This document shows, piece after piece, positions 48,288 to 60,301 of a stretch of 64,000 nucleotides of DNA. A program made the translations under genes and the position numbers. A model generated the notes under the pieces. It ran no database searches, was not told the origin of the DNA, and saw nothing but the letters and a program-made list of their open reading frames with translations. Each line of letters starts with the position of its first letter. Positions within the stretch are counted from its first letter, which is position 1. Source of the stretch: Colletotrichum lupini (taxonomy: Eukaryota; Ascomycota; Sordariomycetes; Glomerellales; Glomerellaceae); the NCBI RefSeq assembly GCF_023278565.1, contig NC_064682.1, positions 434,001-498,000 of the forward strand, given 5' to 3'.

Positions 48288-51200
48288 TCACTTCTTCGTG
48301 GTACGAGCACTACGCTTGGCAGGAGTACCGTTGGCACTCAGGCCCAGCTCCTTCTTCGCCGCGGCAGTGGGCTTCTTCGCAGTCTTCGACACCTTCGCGC
48401 CCTCCGTCTTGGGGGCAGTAGCCAACTTGGACTGGCTTGCCTTGGTTGCCTTGGCTGCGGTCGCTTTGGCAGGCGCGGTCTTGGTCGTCGCAGTCTTCGT
48501 AGTCGCAGCCTTGGAGGTCGAAGCTTTGGCGGTTGAAGCCTTGGTCGTAGCGATCTTACTTGTAGAAGCCCTGACCTTTCTCGCCTTTCCGACCTGCTTC
48601 TCCTCATCGGGGCTGAGCTCAGCAGAGCTAGAGCTTGCCTCGTCAGAATCAATTGGAGCCGTAGACGGGTCTTCGGACTGGCTTCTAGCCAGCTGAGCTG
48701 CCCACTGAACACTCTTACTGTTCTTCTTAGCAGCAGCAGCGGCCGCCCGAGTCTCTATCTTGGGCGGCGCAGTCTTGATCGCCTCGAGCATCTCCTCAGC
48801 AGAAATCGCATCTCCCTTATTGTTGCGAGTATTCTGGCGAGTCAAAGCCGCAAGGTCCTTCTCCCCAGCTCTAATGTTGCTCATTCCCTTGTTTCTAACC
48901 GGGATCTTGGTAACTGCCGGAGCCTCTCCACGCGCGACGGCGAGCTGACGTCTGGTGCGCACATTCGTGACAGGCGCAACTTCATCCTCATCGGCGGAAT
49001 TGTCGCTGGCCTTGCCTGCGGCCTTCTTCGCGTCTGGAACGTCAGCCTTGGCCCTGCGCTGGCGTTTCGGCGGCTGCGGCTTTTCTGGCGATGCCTCTCG
49101 TTCGTCAACTTCCTCAGCTTTGCGCTTGGCTTTCTTGGGGCTCGGGCTGTTAACGTCGAGCGATCCAAGAGGCTGGCGTCCGGTTGACACAGCTGGAGAA
49201 GCCCTTCTACGAGGACGAGAACGATCTGCCGACGACGTGATCGAGAACGCCGGTGTATCGGCCCAGATGCTTTGGTTGCGCTCTGGAGTGGCCGCCAGAA
49301 GGATTGGAGCGGATACAAGAGGGTCCGGCGAAGAGTGTGCAGCAACTGGTTCAACCGCTGGAGTGGGAGAAAGAACCGCGGGTTCGGCGGGCTCGACGGG
49401 CACGGGGAGAGAAGCCATAGCAGCTTTCCTAGCGTTGTGTCTGGTCAAAAAACCCCTAAGTAAGACCATAGAATCGTCGTCTTCCTCAACCGGGGCGGGC
49501 GCCTGCGAAGGCACATGCGCCACCTCCTCTTCATCCGCTTCGATCTTGGCTTCCTCTGCTGTCTTCTTCTTATCCTCTGCCTCAGTGGTCAGGCGAATAG
49601 GCGATAACGCGGTAGCAGTGGCCGGCTCGGTGGCAGGGTCAACAGCGTCGACAAGCTCTTCGACGGGTTCTTGCTCTTGGGCGAAGAGGGCAGCATGTTC
49701 GTCCGAAACCTTAAATCGGACAATCAGACGGCCTCCCTCTCTGCTGACAACAACCTTTCCATCCATATCCGTCTTCTTGGCCTCCTCAAACACGCGAGCG
49801 AGAGATGCAAGCGCCTGGATCGGGGATCCAGAGTGGTCCTGGAAGGAGCCAAAGATGTCCGGGTTCTCTCTGGCATCGACAACGACTGGCAAAGGAGATG
49901 GTGGCGGGGTTCTCTCTGGAGTAGCTTGGGCAGCTGCCGCAGATGCTGAATCAACCTCGAGGGGATTCTGCACCGCGTGGAGCTCAACCGACGAATCGGG
50001 AGCACCCACCAGCGACCCGGATGCTGGATCTTGAAGATCCTGCACCACAGGAAGCTGGGCGGAGCCGGCAGCAGGAAGAGATGCTCGGCGGAGAGGGGCG
50101 GAAAAGGAAAGACGACGTGCAGCAGGCAATGACTTGCGCTTCTTGAAGGGCGAAGTCTCGTTGCGGTTCTTGAAGAAGACCATTGGACTCGCGACTTCGA
50201 CGGCAGCGGGCTCATCCTCGTGTTCAACCTCAGTTGCCTCGTGGTCCGTCTCGGTGACCTCGAGAGTCGATACAAATGAGGGCATTGCAAAGGTGAAGCC
50301 GGGTCGGACGGGGGATGACAAAGGTGAAGGCGACCTTTCTTCCATAACAGATTGGAGCGTGGCGAGCTTAGCCTCCAGATTGGCAGCGCCTCTAGCGAGC
50401 CTGGTCTTTCGGCTTGAGCTCGAGTGGTGTGTCGCCGTCGACGGGAAGTGAGGGAGCTTAGCGGTCGGGCTTTGAGGCTCCTCCTCTTCTTCAATGACTG
50501 AGAAGTCAGACTCTCCAAAGATGGCAATGGGCTGCCTGACGTTGCGATGCTTGGGCTGCTCGCGACCATGAACCCTATTGGATTCGCGAATGGCAGTCTC
50601 AAGCACCCAGTCGAAGCTCAGCTCTGGCATCGGGAACGCAAGAAGAGGCGCCATGATGGTGTGAGTCAGCAGGCCATTGTTATAGGCTCGCTTCTTCTCA
50701 CCGTCATAGTTCCTCTTCCCACAGGTCGGCACGATGGGTTCGCCGTACTTCTCCACCTCTTCGTGGTATTGACGGCGCTGTTCGTGAACAGAGAGGCCGG
50801 CAGGAAGCGCCTTCAGGTCGTTGCGCAGGACGCGGCGAGCTTCGATCATGTTAATCACGCCGCTTTCGTCCACATCCTCCAGCCAGTACGGCTCCGAGTC
50901 GTCCTCTGCCGTGGGCTCGGCCACCCTCTGCCTCTTTCGAGGACAGAGGGCATACGCCAGACCGCCCTTCATGGCAATGTGCCGGAAGCTGGCGGCGGCC
51001 TCGAGCTCTTCCATGGCGAGGGACTCGGCAACTTGTCTTGCGATGGCCTTCTCGAACACAATGCCCCTGGGCTTCCGGTGCTTTGTGAGGGGAATACGGG
51101 CCCGTTGCCGGGCGAAGCTGGGCACTGGGGTGAGCGCAGACATGATATCGAAATCGGCGTAGCTCTCGGGGTCGAAGGGGGTACTAGAGAGAGCAAGTCA

Positions 51201-52059
51201 GTCAGTGAGGGAGTGTACAAATGGGAAGGCGGTAGGCATACGAGAACTCCTTTGCAGCTTCCGAAAGTTCGATGGTGGCGAACGTGTACGGCTGCTGAGA
51301 CTTCTTGGGCGACGGGGCGAAGTCAGAAACCATGGTGATATCGGCCATGGTGATGTCGAGCTTTGAAGGGGACTCGAACCCGCCAGCCTCCTCTACACCT
51401 CTTGGGGGCGACTGGCCGGGCCTGCTGCTTGTTTGAGACTCCTCCTCATCGTCGTCCTCATGTCCCTCCTCCTCTGCCGCGGACTCGGCCTGCTGTTGAT
51501 TCGAATCGGAATCGCTGCGCGGGGACCGATCGTTGGAGACGAGGGATGCTGTGGGAGAGGTAATTGACATGACTGAGTAGTCGGAGACGGCAGGCTTCGA
51601 AGGACTCGACTTCGGAGAGAGATTGCGAGCGAGCTTGGGAGTCGACGCAGTTAAGGATTGGAAACTGGCGTCGGCAAATGACACCTTCTTCGGGGATGGA
51701 GTCTTGGTCGGGGCATCTAGCGGCATTGTCGATGAAAGTCTTGAAGCGCCGGCCTTCAGTCTCGGGGTCTCAGCTGTGCTGAACTTCTTGACTGGCGAAG
51801 TGAAAGACATCGGAGCGAATCTTGCGGGCTGTGTTGTGGCCGCGGAAATGGGTGCGCCGCCTCCCTTGGTTGGCGTGGTGAAGTCGAAGTTAGAGAAGGC
51901 CATATCGACATTAGCGGTACGGTCCTGAGTGGGCTCAAGATTCGAGAAACCGGCCGGCGCCCTCTTAGGGCTGGCGGTGCGGTCGCGGGAGGAGCGCGCG
52001 GTAGGGGAGGGTGTGAGGTTGCCCGAGGGCGGGTTAAAGGTCAACTTTGGAAAATTCAT
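48288..52059 (-). CDS. large disordered basic protein with linker-histone-like tail, 1237 aa
   Basis: Two exons, 52059-51242 and 51183-48288, joined across a 58-nt intron (GTATGC donor, CTAG acceptor) to give EFSTPFDPESYADFD. The start is MNFPKLTFNPPSGNL. The first third is rich in S/T-P sites, several with a basic residue as in CDK targets (SPKR, SPVKK, SPKK). The middle has the only ordered-looking part, around IVFEKAIARQVAESLAMEEL and YWLEDVDESGVINMIEARRV, just after the splice junction. The C-terminal third alternates acidic and Lys/Arg stretches (KKAKRKAEE, PPKRQRRAK). It ends in about 100 residues of Ala/Lys/Thr repeats (KAST, KTAT, KATAAKATKA) resembling a linker-histone tail. I recognise no named domain. 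Nuclear, chromatin-associated and cell-cycle-phosphorylated are inferences from composition. Confidence 0.85.
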
Positions 52060-53103
52060 CGCGTATCCGTATAGTGGCGGCGACTGCGAGACATTGACCA
52101 GATGACCGGATGACGAGGTTAAAGTGTGTTGGAGGGATCTAGCGCGGGAGCTATGGCTTCAATGCGACGCGGCGCGGAGAAGGCTCTCGGACGTGATCGT
52201 GGGAAAAGTGGCCGCGGAGGCGCGATGCGATTTGGGGGCGGAAAAAAGAAGATAAACAAAGCGCGACTGCGCAGGGGGGGGGGGGGGGGGGGAGAGATGG
52301 GATGCAGAACAACCACCGGATTGAAAAGCCAGGAAACGGCTCAGAAGAATCCGAATGACGATTGTAGTGCAGTGTTGACTGTGTCGTGGGTTTTCAGAGT
52401 ACGATACCCTGAATTGGGTGAGGTATCGGCTTGTGTCGCGATTGGGTTGTGGTTCCTGGGCGCGGAAATTGGAGGATGGATTGGGGAAAGAAGAAAAAAA
52501 GGTTCAAGGTACCTCCAGGTTTCTAAATCGAGAACCGGGAAGGGGGAGTAGGAGGGCAGATATTGCGCAGGAAGGGGACCATTAAGTGAAAATCGGTGTG
52601 GTGGGCTGGCAACGGGCAACGCAGAGAAGGGACGCTTTCGAGGTCGCCCTTTGTTTACATTCGAGGCAAGGCAGCCAATCGGGAGCTCCCGAGGCCCTCA
52701 CACACCCTCACACAATTGAAGTGCCGCTTGCAGTCACAGCTCTGGGGGCATCCCAGGCGCGCTGTGCACGGTGGCACGGCTGTCTGCTACCGTGCCTTGC
52801 CCCACCATACAGACGCCACAGCGCGTTTTTGGCCAATCAGCAACATTACAAGGGATCAACGAGGCTGAAGACACGTGATTGGTGAAAAAAAGTTCCGGGG
52901 GGGCTCGCATCAAAGCTTTCGCGATGGCGTCCATTTGCGAAGCATCGGGGAGCTTTCCTGGTAGAGGTGTATGACGACGGACGCAAAGATCCACCACTCG
53001 ACAACCGAATCCGACGATTCAACGACAGGTGCATAGCTTGCACAGCTTTCAAAACGACCCGACGACATAATTGACCGTTCAAGATACACGCACATTGCCC
53101 ATC
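52060..53103. promoter_or_regulatory. bidirectional promoter region (large basic protein and MRP10)
   Basis: The two genes are divergent with start codons about 1.04 kb apart, so this interval must contain both promoters. It includes a 19-G run at 52274-52292. No TATA box or known factor site can be assigned with confidence. Confidence 0.5.
52274..52292 (+). repeat. poly-G tract (19 G)
   Basis: Nineteen consecutive G residues within the divergent promoter, about 220 bases upstream of the large basic protein's ATG. It could form a G-quadruplex and is prone to length error in sequencing. Confidence 0.85.
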
Positions 53104-53546
53104 ATGCCGCAAAAACCGATGCGCCTGCCACCTGTCAAGGTCCTCCGTGTTCGTAACCCCAACGGCAAGGTAGAGCAGCCTTGCATGCAGGTCATGACCT
53201 CAGTTCTTGGTAATTCTACCTACCCTGTGTTCGCTCGTCAATTTCCTCTCTGGCATATTCTCCTGTCTCGATGGAATTGCCTCATCCCAGCCACCAGATG
53301 AACAACCCCTGGACGGCATCGCAGCGTCTTCATCATCATACCCCTTGCGCTACATGGACTGACACTTCTTCTCCTACAGCATGCTGGGCCTCAGCAGGGT
53401 ACAACACCTCTGGCTGCGCCGCCCTCGAGAACGCCCTGCGCGGCTGCATGGATCAGCCCAAGAAGCCCAAGGAGCCTTCGTCCACCGTCAACTACCACCT
53501 CGGCCGTATGTACGACAAGATGATTCCACACTCCAAGGGCAAATAA
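53104..53546 (+). CDS. MRP10: mitochondrial small-subunit ribosomal protein Mrp10 (mS37), 90 aa
   Basis: Two exons, 53104-53209 and 53380-53546, joined across a 170-nt intron (GTAATT donor, TACAG acceptor) rebuild VLACWASAGYNTSGC. The start ATG gives MPQKPMRLPPVKVLRVRNPN, the basic-proline N-terminus typical of Mrp10. The protein has a twin CX9C fold: C-MQVMTSVLA-C and C-AALENALRG-C. It continues STVNYHLGRMYDKM, which corresponds to the conserved NYH-x-x-R-x-Y motif of yeast Mrp10. Length (90) fits the family. Mrp10/mS37 is imported through the intermembrane-space Mia40 oxidation route and joins the small mitochondrial ribosomal subunit. It is divergent from the large basic protein gene. Confidence 0.93.
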
Positions 53547-54900
53547 AGCAGGTCGCGCGGCGGAGACGGAGCTCATACACCGAACTTATTGCAAATATGG
53601 AGGGGGCGACCAGGGCAACCATATGGAGATGGAGGTCTTCCCCGAATGGCACATTCCGGGAAAGACCGCGAGGGCGATGGCGCTACGTTCACGACAGCTG
53701 AACCGACCATGGCAGCAGCAGAGGCGGATTCGGCCGATGACGGTTATCTGATCCGTCTGGAAGTGGTGAATCGAGCACAGCTTGTGGCATATGAGATGTA
53801 CAACCATACTATTACACACGGAATTTGGCGTTCAAGAGGATCGACGTTGTATACTATGTACCATACAAGGCGGATAAAAAAGAATACTCGCTACCTTCAC
53901 GTTTCAATTCCTGCAGACTCCCTTCATCTGTGACCTGATCTGATGAGTCGACGGTTTTCGGCCACCCTTACTTCCACTCGCCGGGCAGAACTAACTCGAC
54001 GACCAGCCGTGGATCATGACCTAACCTGATGTATAGCCGGAGCAGTTGTACATCGTTTGCATAATCCTCGTGACTGGCATCTCTGAGACGTGGCAATTTT
54101 TGCCAGGGATCTTTGAAGGTACTCAACGTAGTCAATCGGTGTGGAAAGACATTTACGGATATCCGTCAATACCAAGAGCCTGCATTCCCGTCTCTCAACC
54201 TCGAATCTCTCGCAATACATAGGAACGCGTACAACGAGGGCCTTGATACCTCTGTCCAAAGCATGCCCGCATCAGAATCATGAGTTTATCGTCACAGCCT
54301 CGCTTTCGACACCAGTATCCTTCATAACGCAACAAAGAGCGCCATCACTTGCTGTGATTTAATTCATGAAGCACTCAGATACCAAAGGCCTTTGGACACG
54401 CGAAGGTAGTTTGATCAGAACACTCTGTAAGGGAGTCCATTAAGTAGGTACTACCGTCATGAGGCTGATATGCCACTGCTTAACCAAATGGCGAGGGCGA
54501 TTATTCCATTCCATAGACACAAAACCTTGACATTACACGCGTGCTACCATGGGAAGTTCCCAAGTCATGAGGAGAAAACACCCAAACTAGCCAATTAAAG
54601 CACCAACCTTCCATATATTCGATACGCCTGCGGGATTCACTGACTAATCTGTTACATCAACCACTCAACCACCTCGCAAACCGTTTGACCCAACCCCAAC
54701 AGGCGCTGCTGTGGTGGTAGAAGGCACATTATTGGAGGTCCTATATGTAAGCTCTGCTGTCTACGGCAGACAAAGGACAACCAAGTGACCAGAAGTCGTG
54801 GATGGGCGCCTTCTATCGAACGGTTTGGCGAAAGGAGAGATAGAAGAAGAGGAAACGCCACGCCCTTAGGTGATGCCAGGGAGGCCATTAATGAAGCCCA
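53547..54900. other. spacer downstream of MRP10
   Basis: It starts with the MRP10 3' UTR and continues as noncoding DNA of balanced composition. A 114-codon frame at 53589-53933 overlaps the expected UTR and has no recognisable features. No gene is supported. Confidence 0.45.
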
Positions 54901-54920
54901 AAAAATACAAAAGAAAAAGT

Positions 54921-55047
54921 TCTCCACGAGGAATCGAACCAAAAACTTGAGTGTCAGATCAATGGTCGAGGGGACTGAGATCCACACTCGGGTCTTCCCC
55001 CATGAACCCCTCGACCACCTCACCCGAATCACTCAAGTGACAGGATG
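54921..55047 (-). repeat. tRNA-like palindromic repeat, copy A
   Basis: About 127 bp similar to copy B. On the minus strand it has a B-box GGTTCGATTCC (54941-54931) and, upstream, an A-box-like TGGTCGAGGGG (55018-55008), in the order of a Pol III internal promoter. It also contains nested inverted repeats: ACTTGAGTG (54946-54954) with CACTCAAGT (55031-55039), and TGGTCGAGGGG (54964-54974) with CCCCTCGACCA (55008-55018). The T stem and acceptor stem do not pair well, so I do not call a functional tRNA. Confidence 0.55.
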
Positions 55048-55220
55048 ACCATTTAGTAGTAATATATACCTTCTAGGTTGCCCAGCGGGAGGTGAGAAGG
55101 TGAAAGGTCAGGTGACCGCGGACCGCGGGCGGTCAGCGTTCTCCCAAATGAATATGCCAGAAGGAGGGAAGGAGGCAGGTAAGATTAGGAAGCCCGCAAA
55201 TATAAAAGGGGAAAAAAGAA

Positions 55221-55350
55221 GACCTCCTCTATGAAGAATCGAACAAAAAGCTCAAGTGTCGTATCAGTAGCCAAGAGGACTGAGATCCACACTCGGGTCT
55301 TCCCCCAAGAACCCCTCGACCAACTGACCCGAATCACTTGAGTGATAGGA
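55221..55350 (-). repeat. tRNA-like palindromic repeat, copy B
   Basis: Same orientation as copy A, about 300 bp away. The core GACTGAGATCCACACTCGGG is identical, and GAACCCCTCGACCA is nearly so, while the outer parts differ by scattered substitutions. Its B-box is weaker (TGTTCGATTCT) and the A-box partner is altered, so it is the more decayed copy or an older duplicate. Confidence 0.55.
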
Positions 55351-57046
55351 ATGAAGAAGGAGGCACATAAGTACCTACTCTCTCGCCCTCAAAGATGCCC
55401 GGGTTGGCTGAGGGACACGCTGCTCTGGCCCGGGTAGGAGCGTCCAGTGACCCCCCTCTTTCCTATTCTGAGGTATTCTCTAGTAAGGTACTTATTGGAC
55501 TTAGTCGTGAAAGGACCGGCTACTAGGAAGAGTCCTACTTTTCCTCGCGCTGTCGTTAAACTATTGCTAAATTATACTTTTGCTCAACTCCCTACGGAGA
55601 GGCTGTATCTTGTTTCCCCATTCTCCTTGTCCCCTCGCCGTACCCTCAAGAAACCTGAGGTACCTACAGATCAGGATGTCCGGGTCATTGTGGTCTTCGC
55701 CCCCGTCACGAGGCGATATGTAAACAAACACAGATCATATGCAGACTTGATCAGGCCACACCGCGGATGGTAGGAGTGCGATCGCAGAAGACATCTTATT
55801 TTCGTCAACCCAAGAAAATAATGCGAGAGAAAAAGGTTGTTGATAGTGCAACATGGTGCAACTATCCCTTCCAGGGGTCTATTCTATGAACATGTACAGA
55901 AGCACCATGCCACGACCTGGAGAAGACGATCGACCAATCCATCATGAATCACATCAGGGCACTAGAATTTATAGACTCCTCCATCCAAGGAACTAGAGGT
56001 CCACCAAGTTTTCTTGCGTGACAAGGACATGCAGAAAAGATAATGGTTAGCCATGACAACCAGGGGAGGAATTGAAAACAATCGAGCCAAACATCAACAA
56101 TCACTACACAAGCAGGCAGATATCTCTTTCTAAGCGTCGCTAATTTGTGTGGACCACGTAAGCTGGGATCATCATCGTCCATGAAGTATATCAAACCACA
56201 CATCACAAATCACAGATTTCACAGATTTCAACACCTAGTAATGACGATGGAAGACAAGCAAACAAACGTCACCAAGCAAGGGAGGCTCGACATCATCATG
56301 AAGGAACAGTAACGCCTGTTCATTGTTCGAATAACCTTTAGCTAGCGTCAGTCAAGAACCCGATCCCCAAAACTGTAACGAGCGACATGGCAGGCATTCT
56401 CATTCCCTCCTGGCTGATGGCAGCTCAGTTGCCACCCAGCCAAACCGCACCCAACCATTTAGGCAAAAGCCAAATATCGCAATTCGTCCCCCATCATCAA
56501 AGTCGTAACGATTGAAAGTAGGTTAGTCATCCCATAAAGAGTAATCAACCAAGAGAAGAAGTGAAAGTGAAATGATGGGAGCCCTGGATGTATCTGCCCT
56601 GAAGAGTTCGATATCGAAGAACCCCATAGAGACGTATGCAAGCAACATCCAGAGTCGCCCAGGGTAGTTTGATGTCAAGTATTTCCAAAAAGAAGAAAAG
56701 GAGCGATCCGGTGAATGAGTGCCTTTGGATACAACCCCCGCATAGGGGACCGTGTCCTTGAGGGCAAGGAAATATGTGGTCGTGATGGAACCGTCTAAAT
56801 TCTCGTGCGCGAGTCCGAATGCTTCTTAACCGCAAATGGCTGCCGCTACGAACCCCGTGATGTATGGTAGTCTAGCAGCCACGTGCTTGTTGATGCGATG
56901 CTGAGAGATATAAAATGAGGTGAAATAAACTGCTCCGGACGCCATGTATGCAAAGAAATGCCCTCCGGTGGGTATATGGGTATGATGCGCCTGGGAGAGT
57001 CCCAATGTTCTCCCAAAAGACCTACTTCGACATAGAAATGAGGCGC
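55351..57046. other. spacer between the tRNA-like repeats and CDC24
   Basis: No supported gene. A 108-codon plus-strand frame at 55447-55773 has no family features. The right part is the expected 3' UTR of CDC24. Confidence 0.45.
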
Positions 57047-60000
57047 TTAGGCCGTTTCTCCAACGCAGAACAGCTCAATCTCGCCTACCCCTCCCGGCGC
57101 AGTGGCGCGGGCTCCCTCGCGCCATTCGATAAAGGCGATCTGAATGTCATCGTCACTGGCAATAGTGACAAAGTCGCCATCCTCGTCCTGGTATCGGAGC
57201 TTAAGCATGCCCTTGCTGATACTACTGTTGGTGAACCGCGCAAGTTTGGCGTCGATGCGGTCGATTAAAGACTGGTATGTGATGTTGAATGCAACAACCA
57301 GTGTGACGTAGTTGCCGCTGTCGACAAAGTTCACCTTGACCTTCAACTGCGTGGGAATCGGTAGGTCGGGGCTGGCAAGCGGGTTTGACTGAGATCCGCT
57401 GATCCCGCCAGTGCCAAGGGGAGGAGACAACATGGCATTCATAGACGCAGCCGCATCAATGCTGAGCTGCCGGTCATGGACAGAGTTTGGCGTTCCCTGG
57501 CGGGGATAGATTGGCTGAGCGGGGAACTGGGACATGGTGCCACCGTAACTTCCAGATTGCTGGTGGCCGTACTGGCGTTCTCGCTGAGCGCCCGGGCTCT
57601 GCGTGTTTGATCTGATGGGAACGTCATTTACCCTGGGCGAGCCGGTCTGCGACCGCGGGATATTCTGGTCGTGGGCTGGGTGTAGATGCGCCGGGATGCC
57701 AGGCACCGCCGGAACAGGAGTGCCCCCTTGAGTGCGACGAATGTTCCCGGGGGCGTTGATATCAGGAGTGCTGTACGATCTGCTGCGCTGCTGCTGTGCT
57801 GCAGTCTGACTGTTGGAAGCCATTGCCGGCAAAGACGGCCCGCGAGGATTCCTGTGCTGCGAAGAACCATCTCTCGAAGGAGCTCGAGGCATTGCGGGGG
57901 CCGTGTATCTCTGATTGGGATCTTCCCACCCAGGCTGAGGGGTCAGCGACTTGGGGAATTGATATGCTGGATTAGGGAACATATTGCTGGCGGTGCTCGT
58001 GCGCGAGGAAGCAGGCGAATCGGCTACGGGTGAAAAGTAAGAGTCGCCGCCGCGGGCACCAGGTGAAGAGGCACCCGGAGCAGGCACCTGGGTCGAAAGA
58101 CTGAGAGGCGCCGGTGGTTGCGGCAGAGGGAATCTAGGAGGCGGAGCCCTCACCATACCGGCAAGGCTCTCATTAGTTGCGGCGCGTTGCCGCAGGCTTG
58201 TGCTCGATGCGTTGCGAGGCAACATGCTGCCTCCTGTAGACTGAGTCGGCATGGGAAACTGGGCAGGGGCAGAGGCTGGTGGCCACAGTTCCTCGTCATC
58301 GTCATCGTCTTGCTGGTTAAGATACGGGTTCTCGAGCTTGCCAGCGTTTTCTCGTGTCCAGGCAAAGTCGGGTGCCGCCGAGTCGGGACTCGTAGCAGAT
58401 TTGTTGGGCGTGTTCTCCTTACGTTGCGCCTCAAGGGCGACTGCCCATTTCTTCATCTGCTCCTCATTGGTGTACTTGATCATGAAGTTCTCCACGCCAG
58501 GATCGCCTTTCCACCAGATTTGGACAATGTAGGATCCTGTGGATTGGTTAGCAATCGAGGGTTAGGACTAGGGTTACTTCCTTTCCATACCAGGCTTTGC
58601 GAGGGAGACGATGTCAGTAACGTTCGTCATGAAGATCCTGCCCTTCAATTGAAGTCTCGCATTCTTGTTCCTGATCTTGGGCCCTGTAGACCTAGTCTTG
58701 TCCTTCTTGTCCCTGCTCTTGTTCGCCGAAATTTCCTTGCAGCAGAGTAGTATGCATTCGAAGAGATAAATCTCGTACTACGAAAATCAGTGTTTGGTCC
58801 TGGTTGGGGATGGCAAATTTGTAGAGCAAAACTTACGTCCTTTTCTTGCTCGCTCTTCCCTGTGACGACAGTGTAAACACCATGCATCAGCAGCCTGCCG
58901 AACTGCTCCACGCGATGATTCTTCCAGTCGTCGACGCGGTTTCGCAAGTCGTCCAGAGCCTCGTCCAACAGATCTCGGTTGACTTCTTCGTTGGCCTTTG
59001 ACAAAACTCGTTCTGCGGACTCGATACCGCCTGCCAGATCGGCCTTAATATCCTCGTCCTCGCTCTTTTTCATCAAGTCCTTCAACAACAGAGGGTACTT
59101 GACGAGACGCTGCATGGGCTTGAGGAGGAAGCCATCCAAAGTGTTGAAGTCTGCGGCCACGGGATGCCCGCTCGCTTTGATCTGGTCAAAGACTTGATTG
59201 GCGACTTGGGCTGCTTTGCGCTGATTGGCGATGAAGGGACGGTAGATGTCGAATGCATCTTCGTATGTGACAAATGGAGCACCCCAATGCTGTACAGTCT
59301 TGGGCATGGAGTTTGTCGTCTCGACACGGATCAGGAAACGGCGTTGGAAATCCAGGATAGCGTTGATGTTGAGGAAAATCTGATGAATGGTGTCGCCAGT
59401 GATTATTCCCTTAGTCTCCAAGCTACTTTTCAGGTCGTAGAGGTTCTCCAAATCTTGGACGTATTTTCGCTCCGTGTCTACCAGTTCCTTCACGATATGA
59501 TCCCGGTAGCTCAGCTTGGAGCCTGGTTCCATAGGAAGATCATCTTCGGGATAAGGCTGGAGTTGCAACAAGAGACCCCGTTGCTCAGCGATGTCGAGAA
59601 CGTAGTTGACGACTTGAGTTGTCTAGGACGAGGTCAGATTTGGTCATTTTCAATTTACATGATTGATGGTGATCTTGAATCAGAGGTCACCGTGGAGGAG
59701 AGACAGCAGTCGTGTCGCATACCTTGACAAAACCAGTCGTGTCATTTCCTAGTACGTCGCTGATGACGAAGCATTCCGCCGAGGGTATACCCAAATCCTT
59801 TAGACACGCCTGAATGAATTTGAAGAGGGCAATTTTTGCCTTTTTGCTGTCGCTGGCACTGGCGTTTGCGCCTTCGATCTCGAGGGGCTTCTCTGGTTGC
59901 AGGGCGTTGTAAATGTCGAGTAGCGGATAACCGGTGCGGAACAGGGCCCACAGTGATTCGACAGGGTCGTTGGGGTCGAGCTCTTGCAGATAGGGGTCGA

Positions 60001-60301
60001 AGCCAGGTACCTGTGATAATCGCTGCTTCAACGACATGCAAATCTGGTAAAGGGACCGCGAGGCATCGGCCTTTTGGTTGATGATGTTGGCCGTAGCCTG
60101 AACGGGACCTCCATTTTGCGGGGGCGTCACCGTGGATGCGCTGTTGAAGGAGGCGAAAGAGCCAGAGGATGTGTACGCTGTCGAGCCGGAAAGCTGGCTG
60201 GCGCGGGGCGCATTACTCATGGTATTGGGTAGGCCGCCGATTCCGTTGGATTGCTGGAATACAGGAGCCGTGTTTGTTCTTAGGAGAGGAGCATGAGCCA
60301 T
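57047..60301 (-). CDS. cdc24: Cdc24-type Rho/Cdc42 guanine nucleotide exchange factor, 1013 aa
   Basis: Four exons: 60301-59723, 59622-58837, 58777-58591 and 58536-57047, 3042 nt in one frame. Donors are GTATGC, GTAAGT and GTATGG; acceptors end CTAG, GTAG and ACAG. Domains in order: a calponin-homology-like Cdc24 domain (about 85-185, LYQICMSLKQRL to SAECFVISDVLG); a DH domain (about 233-410, RDHIVKELVDTERKYVQDL, then LLKPMQRLVKYPLLLKDLMK); a PH domain (about 420-560, YEIYLFECILLCCKE, KGRIFMTNVTDIV, YIVQIWWKGDPGVENF); a long Pro/Ser-rich linker; and a C-terminal PB1 domain (about 915-1013) with the acidic YQDEDGDFVTIASDDDIQ motif. Cdc24 activates Cdc42 at sites of polarised growth and binds the scaffold Bem1 through PB1. 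The length and full domain set match filamentous fungal Cdc24, so the call is firm. Confidence 0.96.

Noticed and set aside
48288..50034. Long plus-strand frames opposite the large basic protein (for example 48955-50034)
   Set aside because: These are shadows of a long Ser/Ala/Lys-biased minus-strand gene; they lack gene structure of their own.
52126..52551. 141-codon plus-strand frame in the divergent promoter
   Set aside because: It spans the G19 run and encodes a Gly-rich stretch; it is explained as promoter and leader DNA.
54921..55047. Functional tRNA in the palindromic repeat
   Set aside because: The T stem and acceptor stem do not pair and no anticodon loop can be placed; only A- and B-box-like words remain.
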